Below are positions 11,144-22,201 of a stretch of DNA of 64,000 bases, piece after piece (the first letter of the stretch is position 1; each line of letters opens with the position of its first letter). This stretch comes from Ceratobasidium sp. AG-K (lineage: Eukaryota; Basidiomycota; Agaricomycetes; Cantharellales; Ceratobasidiaceae): assembly GCA_037039685.1 (NCBI GenBank), contig JAWNGF010000002.1, positions 3,968,001 to 4,032,000 on the forward strand, read 5' to 3'. The translations under genes were made by a program, and so were the position numbers. Below the pieces are notes generated by a model. It did not search any database. It was not told the DNA's origin and worked only from the letters and a program-made list of their open reading frames with translations.

Positions 11144-12404
11144 TCATGATCGATGTTCTGTCATTTTTACAGCGTAAACAGTACAAACTTTGAATAAAGT
11201 GCATTTCCCTGGGTCCTTTGCCTCCTCGATCACCGCTTCGATAAGCTGATTTGCTTCTTCCTCGCACAAGCCACCATCCCGCAATATACCAAATGACCCC
11301 CGTATGCAGATAACAAATAAATGTTGGATCAGTGGCAGATATCGAGGATCAAGCTTGGACGAGCAAGGCTGGTTGTAATGCGGGTAAATGGACCACACCT
11401 TGCTGAGCTTATTGATCCTTTCAAACCCCTTCAACTCGTTGGAGTCTTGCCACAAGTCTGAACCAGGAGCTAGCCACGCGGGTAGTTTCTCGCACATGTC
11501 TGGATCGGCTTCGAACCTAGTCATTATACTTCGAATAGTGTCGAATAAATGACACCCGATTGGATTCGTTCGCCGAGCGAACTGGGTTTCATCGTCCGAG
11601 TCCCAGAGACCCGGCGCGTATTCACGTATGTGGATCAGTCCTCCCGGTCGGAGTACACGATGTACTTCCCGGAGAAGGGCGCGATAATCTCGGATCTAAG
11701 CATCACTGTCGACTCAAAACACAGGACAGGGGACAAGACAACACTTACTAGCTCGATTGCTAGATTTACAAATACGATGTCCTGAGAGCCATCTTCTAGA
11801 ATCAACCCTTCAGTTATATCATAAACTTCGAATATAATGTTCGGCCGCGGAGCGTGTGCCATAATAGGTGCAATATCCAGGCTTCGAAACTGGACGTGTG
11901 GGAACTCCGTTGCCATTTCTTGTGTCCTACATCAAGGATCATCAGGTTCATATCCCATCTGCCCAATGCTGATTGCACCTACCAAGTTCCATCTCTCGTC
12001 CCTATTTCCAAGACTTGATGATACTTGCCCGCTCCAGGGTCTGACGACAGCATTTCCCGCACAGGCCCACCATAATTTTGCTGTTGATACCTGTCCACCA
12101 CATGGCGTAATATATACCGCCTCGTGTCGTCTGCTGGAAACCACCGAACAGCGTTTTCACTCGCAGGTTGTTGTCGTCCGTAATGCTCGATGAAAAATTC
12201 TAAAGATCGAATCAATTCGATTTCTTTCGCGCAGTGGCATTGTCACTTACCTGGCACATCATCCGAGTGGATGGTCATCCCAGACGCTGAAGATTCCGTC
12301 TCGGTGGCAATCTCAGATATAGACTCGGTGTGGTTATAGGAGTCAGGTACGATACGGTACACCAACGCCCCCGTCTCGGCGTCATAGGCTGGATATACCG
12401 GCAT
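11144..12404 (-). CDS. SAM-dependent methyltransferase, LaeA/UMTA-like, copy 4 (intact)
   Basis: Exons 12251-12404, 11983-12199, 11749-11926 and 11144-11695 give 366 residues, all phases consistent. It starts MPVYPAYDAETGALVYRI; an in-frame ATG nine codons earlier (12431) is possible, but the chosen one matches the sister copies. Motif I is VLEIGTRDGTW. Next come VQFRSLDIAPIMAHAP, EVYDITEGLILEDGSQ and LRPGGLIHIREY. Against copies 1 and 3, exons 1 and 2 are each one codon shorter and exon 4 is four codons longer (ends AVKMTEHRS). Donors are good here (GTAAGTG after exon 3). Substrate unknown. Confidence 0.85.
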
Positions 12405-13150
12405 GGATGCAAGCCTAGGCGGAGTAATCAAAAGTGACCAACAAACTCATGGAGGGGCTCAAAGATAACAATCAAGCCGAGACACATGGTTAAGTATTCC
12501 TCAACACAACCGGTATCTAAACCTTGTACACGTAACACAATCACAGAGACCCGTCGAAGTCAAAAATACCACTGCCAATCAGATGTACGTTGATCAAGGA
12601 TTTGCACTTGTAGCACGAGTCGGATATTCGGACAACTTCACTCTAAGCTCTTTTTGGTTTCTGGGTCTCATTTTGAGTGTTCCGGCGCTATTACGACAGT
12701 CCCCAAAGTACTAGCAGCGTCAAGCTCGGGCCAGTTAGACCCTTTTGAAAAATGCACCAACACAGATCAGGTTCGTAATGTAGGCTCAGGGTTGTGCACC
12801 TGAGCATATCGATGGATTCCTTCGTGAACATGAGTGGTAATGTAGTGGATATGAAAGGTTCGGAAGGAGCAATCTCCGAGCCAAACGATTCATGACAGAG
12901 GGAGGCAAGATTCGCCTGATCAAAGAAAGGTTAAAGAGTGATTCGTGGGTTTAATCTGATGGAGGCATCACGATAACTATAGCGCGACGGCTTGTCATAT
13001 CGTGGGGTGTAGATCCCGAGGATACGGTGATAGCCCGGCAGAACGCCGCCAACTCGCTCGGTACCGTGATTTTTGTTCCATATTAGCCGTGTATACCCTA
13101 TAACCAGTATCTACAATATAATAATACAGCACAAGTCCCAGCTACAATAC
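12405..13150. other. Spacer between methyltransferase copies 4 and 5
   Basis: I see no coding frame, repeat or RNA gene in these 746 bp. The part next to 12405 is presumably the copy 4 promoter. Confidence 0.4.
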
Positions 13151-14402
13151 TCACTCCTGTTTAGTCCCATATATACAGTAGGCTTTGAAAAGTACACATC
13201 GCTCGGGGTTTTTCCACTCTTCAATTGTCCCCTCTATGAGCGAGTTGGCCTCGTCGGCGCTTAGGCCTGCATCACGCAAGACCCCAAATGATTCCCGTAC
13301 ACAGGCGATGAAAAAGTGCGCTATCAATGGTGCGATTCGCGGATCGAGCTTTTCCGAGCAAGGGTAGTTTTCATGTGGATAAAAGGGGCAGGTTGCAGTA
13401 ACTGTATGAATTGACTCGAAGCCTCTCGCTTTGGAGTCTGTCCATAGGTCCGAAGCGGGGGCCAGCCATCGAGGCAGCTTCTCGCACAGGTCCGGGTCAA
13501 CACCAACCTGGGCTACCGTACCTCGGATCTTATCGTGTAGTCGACAGGCAATCGGATTTGTCGTTCGAGCGAGCTTGGTCTGATCCCGAGGATCCCAAAC
13601 GCCTGGTATGAACTCATGTAAATGGATGAGCCCGCCTGGTCGAAGTACCCGGTTCACTTCGCGGAGAAGTGCCCGGTAGTCTTTCACCTAAAGATCACTG
13701 TCAGCATAGTTGTCGTACCAAGGAAGGTGACGTGTTTGCGGAACTGACCAGTTCTATTCCCATATTTACAAATACAATATCCTGGGAGCCGTCCTCAAGC
13801 AACAGGCCTTTGGTCAAATCATAAACCTCAAACACTATGTTCGGTCGCGGCGTATGGGACATAACGGGTGCTATATCCACACTTCGAAATTGAACATGTG
13901 GGAATTCGGTCGCCATCTCCTGAGTCCTATAATCAAATCAATGCCACAACTCGTCTCCCCACATGAGAACTTACCAGGTCCCATCCCTCGTTCCGATCTG
14001 TAACACATGATGGTGCTTTCCAACGACGGGGTTTGACCAAAGTATATCCTTTACAGGGCCCACGTAGTTGTGATCAAACAGGTACTTGCACACGATGTGC
14101 CGTAATATGTACCGTTTTGTGTTGTCCGCAGGGAACCACCGAACGGCGTTTTCACTCGCGTGCTGCTGTCTCCCATGATGTTCGACGAAAAACTCTAGTA
14201 CAGATGGGGTTTGAAACCTACAACGTGTGTAGTGTCAATGTTGCTTACCTGGAAGGTCTTCGGAGAGAATGGTCATATCAGATATTGTCGATTCGGTCTC
14301 AGTGGTGATGTCTGATATTGACTCGGTGTAGGGTTGGTGATTAGGAATGACATGATACACGACACCATCTGTCTCTGGGTCGTAAAATTGATACGTCGAC
14401 AT
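13151..14402 (-). CDS. SAM-dependent methyltransferase, LaeA/UMTA-like, copy 5 (intact)
   Basis: Exons 14249-14402, 13975-14194, 13749-13926 and 13151-13687 give 362 residues. The lead MSTYQFYDPETDGVVYHV is followed by EFFVEHHGRQQHASENA. Motif I is VLQIGTRDGTW (Gln for the usual Glu). VQFRSVDIAPVMSHTP, DLTKGLLLEDGSQDIVF and LRPGGLIHLHEF follow. The C-terminus ends YCIYGTKQE. The final exon opens with VKDYRALLREVNRVL directly after a TTTAG acceptor. TATATAT at 14526-14532 lies 124 bp upstream, about the same distance as in copy 3. Role unknown; by family it methylates a small molecule or regulates secondary metabolism. Confidence 0.85.
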
Positions 14403-15548
14403 GAAGCGGCAGTGGGCGGGGGCAAGAGAGCTCCAGGTTGCACAGAGTTATAGAGTTATAGAAAGTGGTAGGCGGATCCAGAAGAAGCTAGATATTATAT
14501 GATCAAGACCAAACACATGGTTGAATATATATCCCACTCTCCAGGCGCCCAACTTGTCGAACCAGAGAAGACATTGTCAGTAATCAATCGATCGGCAATG
14601 CAAACTCAGGGGTGCCAGCCTGGCATGGTTGGATTTTGCCATCCAACATTTAGAAGGCAACGTTGCACTGCTGACTTCTATGGCTTTGTTTGCAGCTATC
14701 GTTGATATCATTATTCACTCAGCTAGTGTGCATAGATCAAATCAGTTAAAACAATGGTAGAATCTCGGGCGCCGTTGTAACAATAATGAGAGACCCAGGA
14801 ACGCCATCACAAGCGCGATCTGGAAGCTGCAGGGAGGTTTTAAACAGATGCACTCAGCTGCGTCGGCGGCTACCAAAGCGGACCAAGCATAGAGACTTCC
14901 GGCAATTTTAAGGACCTGCAACAGTTTAATGTCTTAGGTAGACTGTGCCGAAGACTTCCCTCAGACATTCCTAGTTATCACCCCACACATACATCATGTC
15001 TTATTTAATTTCGTCACGGGGCATCTTGTAATTCCAACGCCTCCCTTCGTCTGTCAAGGGTCGACAACACTTCTCCTCCCCATATTTTGCCCCTGAATCA
15101 ACCTCAACCAATTCCATAGATGCTTCAGGCCATTATTAAAGTCGCAGGCTGGTAAGGAGACAGGTAAGAGGTGGGCCATCAACGCTCGCCCAGAAAATCG
15201 AGGAAAGAACCGAGCCACCAGGCGGAGACGTCGGCAGAGGCAGTTATGATACGAGTCTGGGGAATGAGCTTGCGGAACCAAAGGGTGGCAAAAGGCCGCA
15301 GCGTTCAACTGGAGAACTCGCAATAGTTTGGGGTGCACAGGACATTTTGCTACTAAGGGTGCAGTCAGAATGCTCCACTCAGATACCTCAAGCACCTGGA
15401 CTTTTTGTGACGTTCACCCCCAAACGTCTCAGCTCGCAAGTGTTCCCCGACCGGTTCAATGGTTGGGTGGGAGCCAAAATACCAATACACGCTACAGTGA
15501 GTCATGATACGCCGCGTTTTTGGTCTACAGTATACGCGCCAAGCTTCC
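14403..15548. other. Spacer upstream of methyltransferase copy 5
   Basis: It contains the presumed copy 5 promoter (TATATAT at 14526-14532). The minus-strand open stretch at 15054-15395 has no recognisable features. No RNA gene found. Confidence 0.4.
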
Positions 15549-16277
15549 GTTACTGCGGTTTGCAATATTGTTTGCCGGCGCCCAATTCGAACTGAAATTA
15601 TAATTCCCAGCTCGTTCAGTGTCGACGTTATATCTCTGTAAATACATAATTATATCACGAATTCAGTTATGCGAACCTAGTGGAGAGTCCAAGACGAATC
15701 GATTGAGCTAGAGAAAAGAACGAAAATATGAAGTCTGAGAAACAGTGAACCTCCGTTATATCGTGGCCCACAGGTTATCTAGAAATGTGGTAGTCATATG
15801 GAAACATCCGCAACAGCAATTCAAATCGATCCACGGAGAGATATGTCTATTGTTCCGAACGATACAAGCTCAAAGGCCAGTAAACGCGATGAAACAGGTT
15901 GTGTGGCTGTGCTTTCGGATTTGAAAATATCATCCGCCTGTGCTTCAACCTGTTTTGTTCCTTTTGGCTTGGGATGACAAATTGATCTCTCCGTAGATCG
16001 ATTTGAATTGCTGTTGCGGATGTTTCCATATGACTACCACATTTCTAGATAACCTGTGGGCCACGATATAACGGAGGTTCACTGTTTCTCAGACTTCATA
16101 TTTTCGTTCTTTTCTCTAGCTCAATCGATTCGTCTTGGACTCTCCACTAGGTTCGCATAACTGAATTCGTGATATAATTATGTATTTACAGAGATATAAC
16201 GTCGACACTGAACGAGCTGGGAATTATAATTTCAGTTCGAATTGGGCGCCGGCAAACAATATTGCAAACCGCAATAA
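15549..16277. repeat. Near-perfect palindrome: two 293-bp inverted arms with a 142-bp loop
   Basis: The left arm (15549-15842) and right arm (15985-16277) are inverted copies with only about two mismatches by eye (TACTGCGG against TATTGCGG at the outer end, and GATCCACGG against GATCTACGG near the inner end). The loop is 15843-15984. There is no coding frame and no obvious target-site duplication at the outer ends. Such high identity means a recent origin or continuing arm-to-arm conversion. A foldback/hairpin transposon or a replication-template-switch palindrome would both fit. Confidence 0.9.
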
Positions 16278-16614
16278 TGTAGTGCTGGTGCTCGCAGTGT
16301 AGATGGAAGATACCCAAGGAGCAAGAATCTCGATTTATCAAAAGTCCAATCCTTCTCCTATTTCTGAATTCGCAAGTTATATGTTGATGAACGCGCTTGA
16401 TGCAGCCTCCTACAGTGACATACAGAACTAATGATTGCGATCTCAGGTATGGCCCTGCTAGCCTCAGTAAAACGTAGACCAGAGGCGGTGAGTAGGAATA
16501 CGTGTTAGCGATTAGGGGCACCCTTAAGCGCTCTTTCATAGTATGTAATTTATGTCGTACCTCTTGAATATTGGTCAATTTGCTGGATTCTTTGGCTATT
16601 CTATTGTCAACTCA
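16278..16614. other. Spacer between the palindrome and methyltransferase relic 6
   Basis: No supported gene is seen here. Confidence 0.3.
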
Positions 16615-17330
16615 CTTAGCCCTCCCGCCTCCTCATCACCCTCCTGCAAGAAACCAAAGAAGCCCTTCATACGGGAGGTCGTGAAGTGAGCGATTAGTGG
16701 CGCAGCATGAAATGTTAGCTTTGATGGGCAAGGTTATAGTAATTGTCGGACGGATAGAATCGGAACAACGTGATAGCTGTATGAATAGCACCGAGGCCTG
16801 TCGTTCCATCAGAGTCCGTTCATAGGTCCGGGTCAGGAGCTAGTATTGTAGGTGATTTCTCACATACATTTGGGGCAGTGCCGACTTTGACCAGAGCGCC
16901 CCTCAGATCGCGCAAGTAACGAGCCTGAGGAGTTGTTCTATTGTTTTCGACCTGTGCATTGTGATTAATTGTGTGAACTCTCGCCGGTAGACGGCGTGCG
17001 TGCTGAATTGTCTAGCGCTGTCCCCGCTTTTATAAGTAAAACGTCTCGTCAGTTATCCTGGATCAATACTCCTTCCGGCATATCCTATACTTCAAATGCT
17101 ACGTTTGCTCGTGGCGGGTGAGCAATAATAGGTGCTACGTCCACGCTTTGGAAATCGGACACCTGGAAGCTCGGTTGCCATCTCTTGAATCCTGCCTGTA
17201 CCACGCCGTTCATTAAACTGACACCTGTTCGACCAAATTCAGCGATAACTACTTGCCGGCTCGATGGTCCACTTCAGGCTCCTATTTCCGCAGTATCTAA
17301 GTTCGTGAGTGAGCAGATGAATTCAGCCTA
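16615..17330 (-). pseudogene. LaeA/UMTA-like methyltransferase, copy 6 (deep relic)
   Basis: Segments of the family are recognisable by DNA similarity to copies 4 and 5. The C-terminal exon lies at about 16620-16980 (SNLWTDS and YPH region). The exon 3 region is about 17045-17190, where the block around VQFRSVDIAP, the APIIAHPP-like stretch and the end of the exon can be read with many changes. Beyond 17190 only traces of exon 2 remain. Frames are broken many times and large parts are missing, including the PGG region. It is much more decayed than copies 2 and 7, so it died earlier. Confidence 0.65.
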
Positions 17331-17979
17331 CGGCGTTTTCGAACGGAGACTACGGTCATCTTTGATCCATAGACTCAGGAGTTGAACAGCCCAGTTATAG
17401 ATACCACAAGCTAAAGTGGTATATGCGCACTGCAGACTAGGAGCCAGAAAGTTGGATTGACTTTCCCCCGCCCGATTGAACTCCATAATACCACGGACAG
17501 GCTCAAGGGCGTGGCTTCATACCAATATAACCACAGTTGACAGGACCGACGTGGGCCTCAAACGGGGCAAGCACTCGATCAGACGTTAAAATGACGTGTA
17601 TGACAGTAGTTTTGGTAATTGAGATGCATTCTATGTCAGAAACGCTCAAATATAGTGCATACATACATCTGTCGCCAGGGTGAAATCGGCCGTGACAGGC
17701 CCATGGTTGACCACCGGCTCCCAAGCGTGACGTTATTCGCCCGATTTTGAACCACAACAACGGCCGAGCGTGACGTGACGTGTGTTTAGTATTCTGACGC
17801 CAGTACACAATCTCTTTCACAATATGTTACAACATGTAGATCATGACAGAATTAACTATGTCCAACATGATGTCTGGCCATCGCATGTGCATGCACCAAA
17901 CTCCGTAGGTCTCTGGAGCTTGACTCAAGATTTCAACAGCAAAATGATGCCTCGACATTGAACAAAGTAATAACGCTTA
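17331..17979. other. Spacer between methyltransferase relics 6 and 7
   Basis: No supported gene; the minus-strand 105-codon open stretch at 17503-17820 looks like chance. Confidence 0.3.
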
Positions 17980-19203
17980 GACCTTTTGATGGCACAGATA
18001 TCACATACTTTGTGAACTGGGCATTTTTCAGGATTTTTCAGCTCTTCAATAGTTGTCTCTATTAGCAAGTTTGCCTCTTCGTCACCCAATCTAGCATCGC
18101 GAAGTAAAGTAAAATGATCTCACATAAAACTAGGGGCAAACTGAACCATCAAGGATAAGACACGAAGGTCGAGCGTTGAGGAGCAAGGGCAATTAGGGTG
18201 TGGATAGTACGGAAACGGCGTAATAGCTGTCTGAAGGAGCTCGAACCCCTTGGTTCGACTGGCGTGCTCCCATAGCTCAGAGCCAGGAGGCATCCATGAG
18301 GTTATCTTTGCCATCACGTCTAGGTCGGCTCTAGTCTCGGCCGCGGCCACTTGGACGAGGTCATTCAAACGGCATGCGATCGGATTTGTCCTGTGAGCGG
18401 GTTTAGAAATGTCTTGTGGATCCCAAAAGCCGGGGGCAGAGTCATGAATATGGATGAATACACCTGGCCGGAACACACAGTAGGCTTCCCTGAGGAGTAT
18501 ACGATAATATTTGGCCCAATTATAATAGCTAGCTTGATGGGTTTTAGTGGATAAGGTGAACCAACCAGTGCTATCCCTACGTCAATGAATACAATATCTT
18601 GAGAGCCGGCCTCAAGTAATATCCCCTCTGTGATATCATACACCTCAAACTCGATATTCGCCCTTAGCGTGTGAGCAATATTTGGCACTGTGTGCACGCT
18701 TCGAAACTGAACACGCGGAAGCTCAGTTGCCATCTCCTGGGTCCTGTGCCGATATCGCTAGTAAATCCTGTATAACCCGGGTAGACGAGTTATAGATGTG
18801 GCTACTTACCAAGTTCCATCGCCAGTTCCAATCTGAAGAGCACAATGCCTTTTCCCTACTGTAGGATCGGAGTTTAACAGCTCCTTGACTGGGTTAAGGT
18901 AATTGTATCCAAATAACCATTTATGTAGCACGTGTCGGATCATCTAGCGTCTGGCACTGTCTAAGGGGTACCAACGGATCGCATTTTCGAACACCGGCTG
19001 TAGCTGGCCACACCGAACGAAATATTCTAATTGTAAGACAAAGTTGGTGTTGATAGTTGGTAAGAATATAGCTGTCCTCCCACTTGTACTTGGTCCGACA
19101 CGATCGTTCTTGCCGACTCTAATGACTCTGTTTGGTCTTGGTGGTCGGATACGATGTGGTACACAGGCTCTCTGATCTCAATATCAAGTGGAAGTACGGG
19201 CAT
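17980..19203 (-). pseudogene. LaeA/UMTA-like methyltransferase, copy 7 (nonsense and splice-site mutations)
   Basis: The layout is that of the intact copies: lead MPVLPLDIEIREPVYHIV from 19203, exon 2 18810-19026, exon 3 18566-18743 (178 nt) and exon 4 from about 18522. It carries several lesions. Exon 2 has a TAG where the family has the Tyr of TRRY. The donor after the lead is lost. The acceptor before exon 4 reads GG instead of AG. Exon 4 has an in-frame TGA at 18120-18122 where copy 5 has the Arg of CVRES; reading resumes beyond it as LLRDARLGDEEANLLIE. The last 45 codons are still family-like to about 17980. Motif I is LQIGTGDGTW, closest in this array to the textbook GxGxG. It is dead, but recently so. 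Confidence 0.8.
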
Positions 19204-20130
19204 ACTGGAAGTCGGGAAGTCATGAACTCGACAGCAGGAAAGCTCTCTTGATAGTTCAACCCAATTCCAACTTACCAATGCCTGGATGACAAAACCCCCG
19301 ATGCCTGGGGCGGATCACCCGCTGACAATTTCAGATCACCACGTTATCGAGTTTGGTCTCGCCCTTCGGGCAGAGACAAGCCCGAATGGTGCAATTTGCC
19401 TACAAAGCACAGGGTAGCACGCGTACGCACTTGGGGGTGAGTGTTGCGTTTGACTGGTAGCTTGGTGGGGAGTTGTAATATCCAGGCATTAATAGAATCA
19501 TTTCTTCCTCATATTAATTATGTGTTGGAAAAGCAGCATTGACCAGTACATATAAACGACCAGAGTGCTTCAGCAGGCGGATCAAGCATAGCAAAACTTT
19601 CATCTGTGTGCATTTCATATCGGGTAACCTTGGGTTATGGTTTGCTTTCATAGGGGGCGCATATATCTATATGGTAGAGCATTAAACGGGCGGGATAAGA
19701 TCTTTCGGGTTGTCCGCCCTCGGTGTTGAGGGGCCGAGCACGCGAGCTGGGGTTTCGACGTGTATGGGTCCGGAAAAATGACATTGAAATCAACCAGGTT
19801 TATCATATACGACGTGACAGGGGCTGTAAGATCGCTACCAGTGGCTTTTCAGCCGTTAGAAAGGGGCCTAAGTAACTTGGAGTCACCGAAATAAATCAGG
19901 GGGCTTGATCAGGTAAGCCACTTGAAGGTCACGTGGTCGCGTTGCTTGTCTATGTCATGGCTCGATTTGGTATCGAACAGGCACTTGTTGATTACCACCC
20001 TGTCCAACAGTATCGGACACCCGCCTCCTCCCTTCATCCGCCACCGCTCCTCCTAGACGTTCATCCGTACATCACTCCGCGGGTTCTCTCGCCTAGACTC
20101 TATACTACCTAGCCATTCCTGTCTACAGCA
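19204..20130. other. Spacer at the end of the methyltransferase array
   Basis: No gene seen in these 927 bp. A CT-rich stretch at about 20005-20100 just before the next ATG resembles a fungal promoter or 5' leader. Confidence 0.4.
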
Positions 20131-21231
20131 ATGGCTCTAGTTCAACACTCTTTCAACATGGACGTCACCGCTCCTCCCACCCCCGACCAGGAACACTCGT
20201 TTCAGACGCTGAAGCGTTCGGCCTCGACAGCGTCGCTGCTGTCTCCACCTGCAAGTGTCAAGCGACCTAGCACCAAGCGGCTACGCGCGCAGCTCAACCA
20301 TGATTCGGACACCGAGTCGATCCTTGGGGACTATCTTGGTCGGGGAAAGAAGGCTTCGGCCACTAGGGCGAAAACGAGGAGCACAAAGCGCAAGACGGTC
20401 GCTCTGCGAGGTGCCGCGCAGGAACGAAAGGACCTCAACTTTATTCCCGTGTTGAACCAAAGCCTTGTTCAACCTGAGCCTGAAGTTGTTCAACCGGAAG
20501 AAGCGCCCAGGCCGTCGACCCCCCCTCCTCGATTCTGCATCCCGGTGGGGAGCATCGTGTGTCCCCAAACCCCTCCTCGTACGCGTCACAACGGCCGTCG
20601 TCAGACTCGAGTATGCCGAGACGCCCCGCTCCGTGACTCGCCCAACAATCCATTCCTAGTTGAATCTTGTTCGCCTCCCGCGCTTCTTCGGCCACGCCCC
20701 AAACGCAGTGGAACCGACTTTACTGAAGGCCCAACAGTCGGCTATGTCTTGTAAGCCCAACTTCACCGGGCCGTGTTCAGCGCTAATTCATTTGTGCTAC
20801 GTAGCCGCGGCGTTCCAACCGTTTTCGCGAACCCTTACGCGAACCAGCACCCTCCTTCGCCTACCAAGGACCAGGACCACCCCTCGTTCTTGCCGCTCGA
20901 GCACCCAGATTTTTCACCGTGCGAACTGACACGTCCGCAGCTGCTCTTTCCTGAAGCACATGGCTATGCTCGTGATGGTTCTCCGCGCCCTGGTTTGCCT
21001 CCGTCGACACCCAAGCGCGGGCGGCCTCGTGCTCCTCGGACGCCCGTACGGAGGAGTCAGCGTAACCAGCCGGTGATGATGGAGCCTGAACACGCTTCGG
21101 GTCCCAAGACGCCTGAACCCAAGACACCTCAGACCCGCACTCGGATGAGGGGCGCTTCCGACGCGGCCATTGCTGGTGAAGTCCGCGCAATGAAGACGCG
21201 CTCGAAAACTGCCCAGGCTGGCAAGGTCTAA
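20131..21231 (+). CDS. Ser/Thr/Pro-rich protein with GYVFRGV...FANP motif, function unknown
   Basis: Two exons, 20131-20750 and 20805-21231, joined across a 54-nt intron, encode 348 residues. The start is the first ATG (MALVQHSFNMDVTAPPTPDQ). The protein is basic and disordered, with many SP/TP sites (APPTPDQ, LLSPPASVKR, CPQTPPRTR, GPKTPEPKTPQ) and KR-rich patches that could be nuclear signals. The only ordered-looking part straddles the intron: DSPNNPFLVE near residue 170, then GYVFRGVPTVFANPYANQ near 205, then FLPLEHPDFSPCEL. Clustered S/TP sites suggest cyclin-dependent-kinase control; that is inference. I do not recognise a named family. Good donor (GTAAGC) and acceptor support the model. 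Confidence 0.75.
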
Positions 21232-22201
21232 AGCAGACTTCCATTCCACATTTTCATTTAGTTCCTACTCGAGATGTTTATTTCTTGCTTCCTCTCTTTT
21301 CCCTTTTTTTCCCTTTACGACGACGACACGACCCACCCCACAGTTCTCTACATCTCGTCTATACACCCCCAGTAGCCTGGTCGATTTTAATCCGACCTTG
21401 GTGCAGTACATTGCCCCTTTTGTTCTTGTGAATGATTTTTCATGTCCATTTGCCTTGGTCCTGTACGTAGTTGCCCTCATCGTTTTGGTTTAAATGAGTT
21501 ATTGCTTTTCCTTGACTTTTCGGGATTCAACCCTAGTGTTTGTTTGGACTTTGATTGAGGGTGGCTATGATGTTGAAGCCGAAATTGGGGTGTGTTCTGA
21601 ACATTCAGACTGTCGCGGATGTTCTATAGAGGTTCGGCTTCGCAGCAATGGTAAAGTCTGAGTGCAACGCACTAAATTGGCGCTGGATGCTTCACATGTT
21701 TGCAGAAATGGCTGGGATGGCACAGACAGCCCGGCGAGTTCTGCCGTGTTTGCCCGCGACACACCGGCTTGCGGCCGAACAGCCAGTGGCTAATCGTCGC
21801 AACGGGGGCGGTTCCTTACCATTTCTCTCATTTTGGTCGTGGATTGGCTGCTGAAACGCCCCATCCTTCCCTTTGCTTACTCGACTCGGCGCTGAACATC
21901 GAGGCGGAACAACCAGTCTGAGTATCCAAGGGATGGGAGCTATACATAGCAAGTACCCCACGTCAGAGCTACACTCAATTATGGGTGGGGGACGACTGGA
22001 TCAAGGCCCAAGAGCTACGTCCGAGTCCGATCCAATACAAACGACGTGTTAGCTAATAGAGTCTATCCAGGCTTTCAGGGTCGTGCACGAGACCCTCGAC
22101 TTGAATCCATTGCGCCGTTGACAACGGCGTGTACTGCGCCTGATTATCACTCATAACCATTTCATCGAGTGCCAACGTAGACCACCACAATCCACCACGT
22201 C
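21232..22201. other. Spacer, about 970 bp
   Basis: It holds the T-rich 3' flank of the upstream gene (TTTCCCTTTTTTTCCC at about 21300) and the promoter of the next gene. No supported gene. Confidence 0.4.

Noticed and set aside
15054..16578. ORFs in and around the palindrome (e.g. 15365-15565, 15847-16029, 16186-16578)
   Set aside because: They arise from inverted-arm sequence or short open stretches and show no domain.
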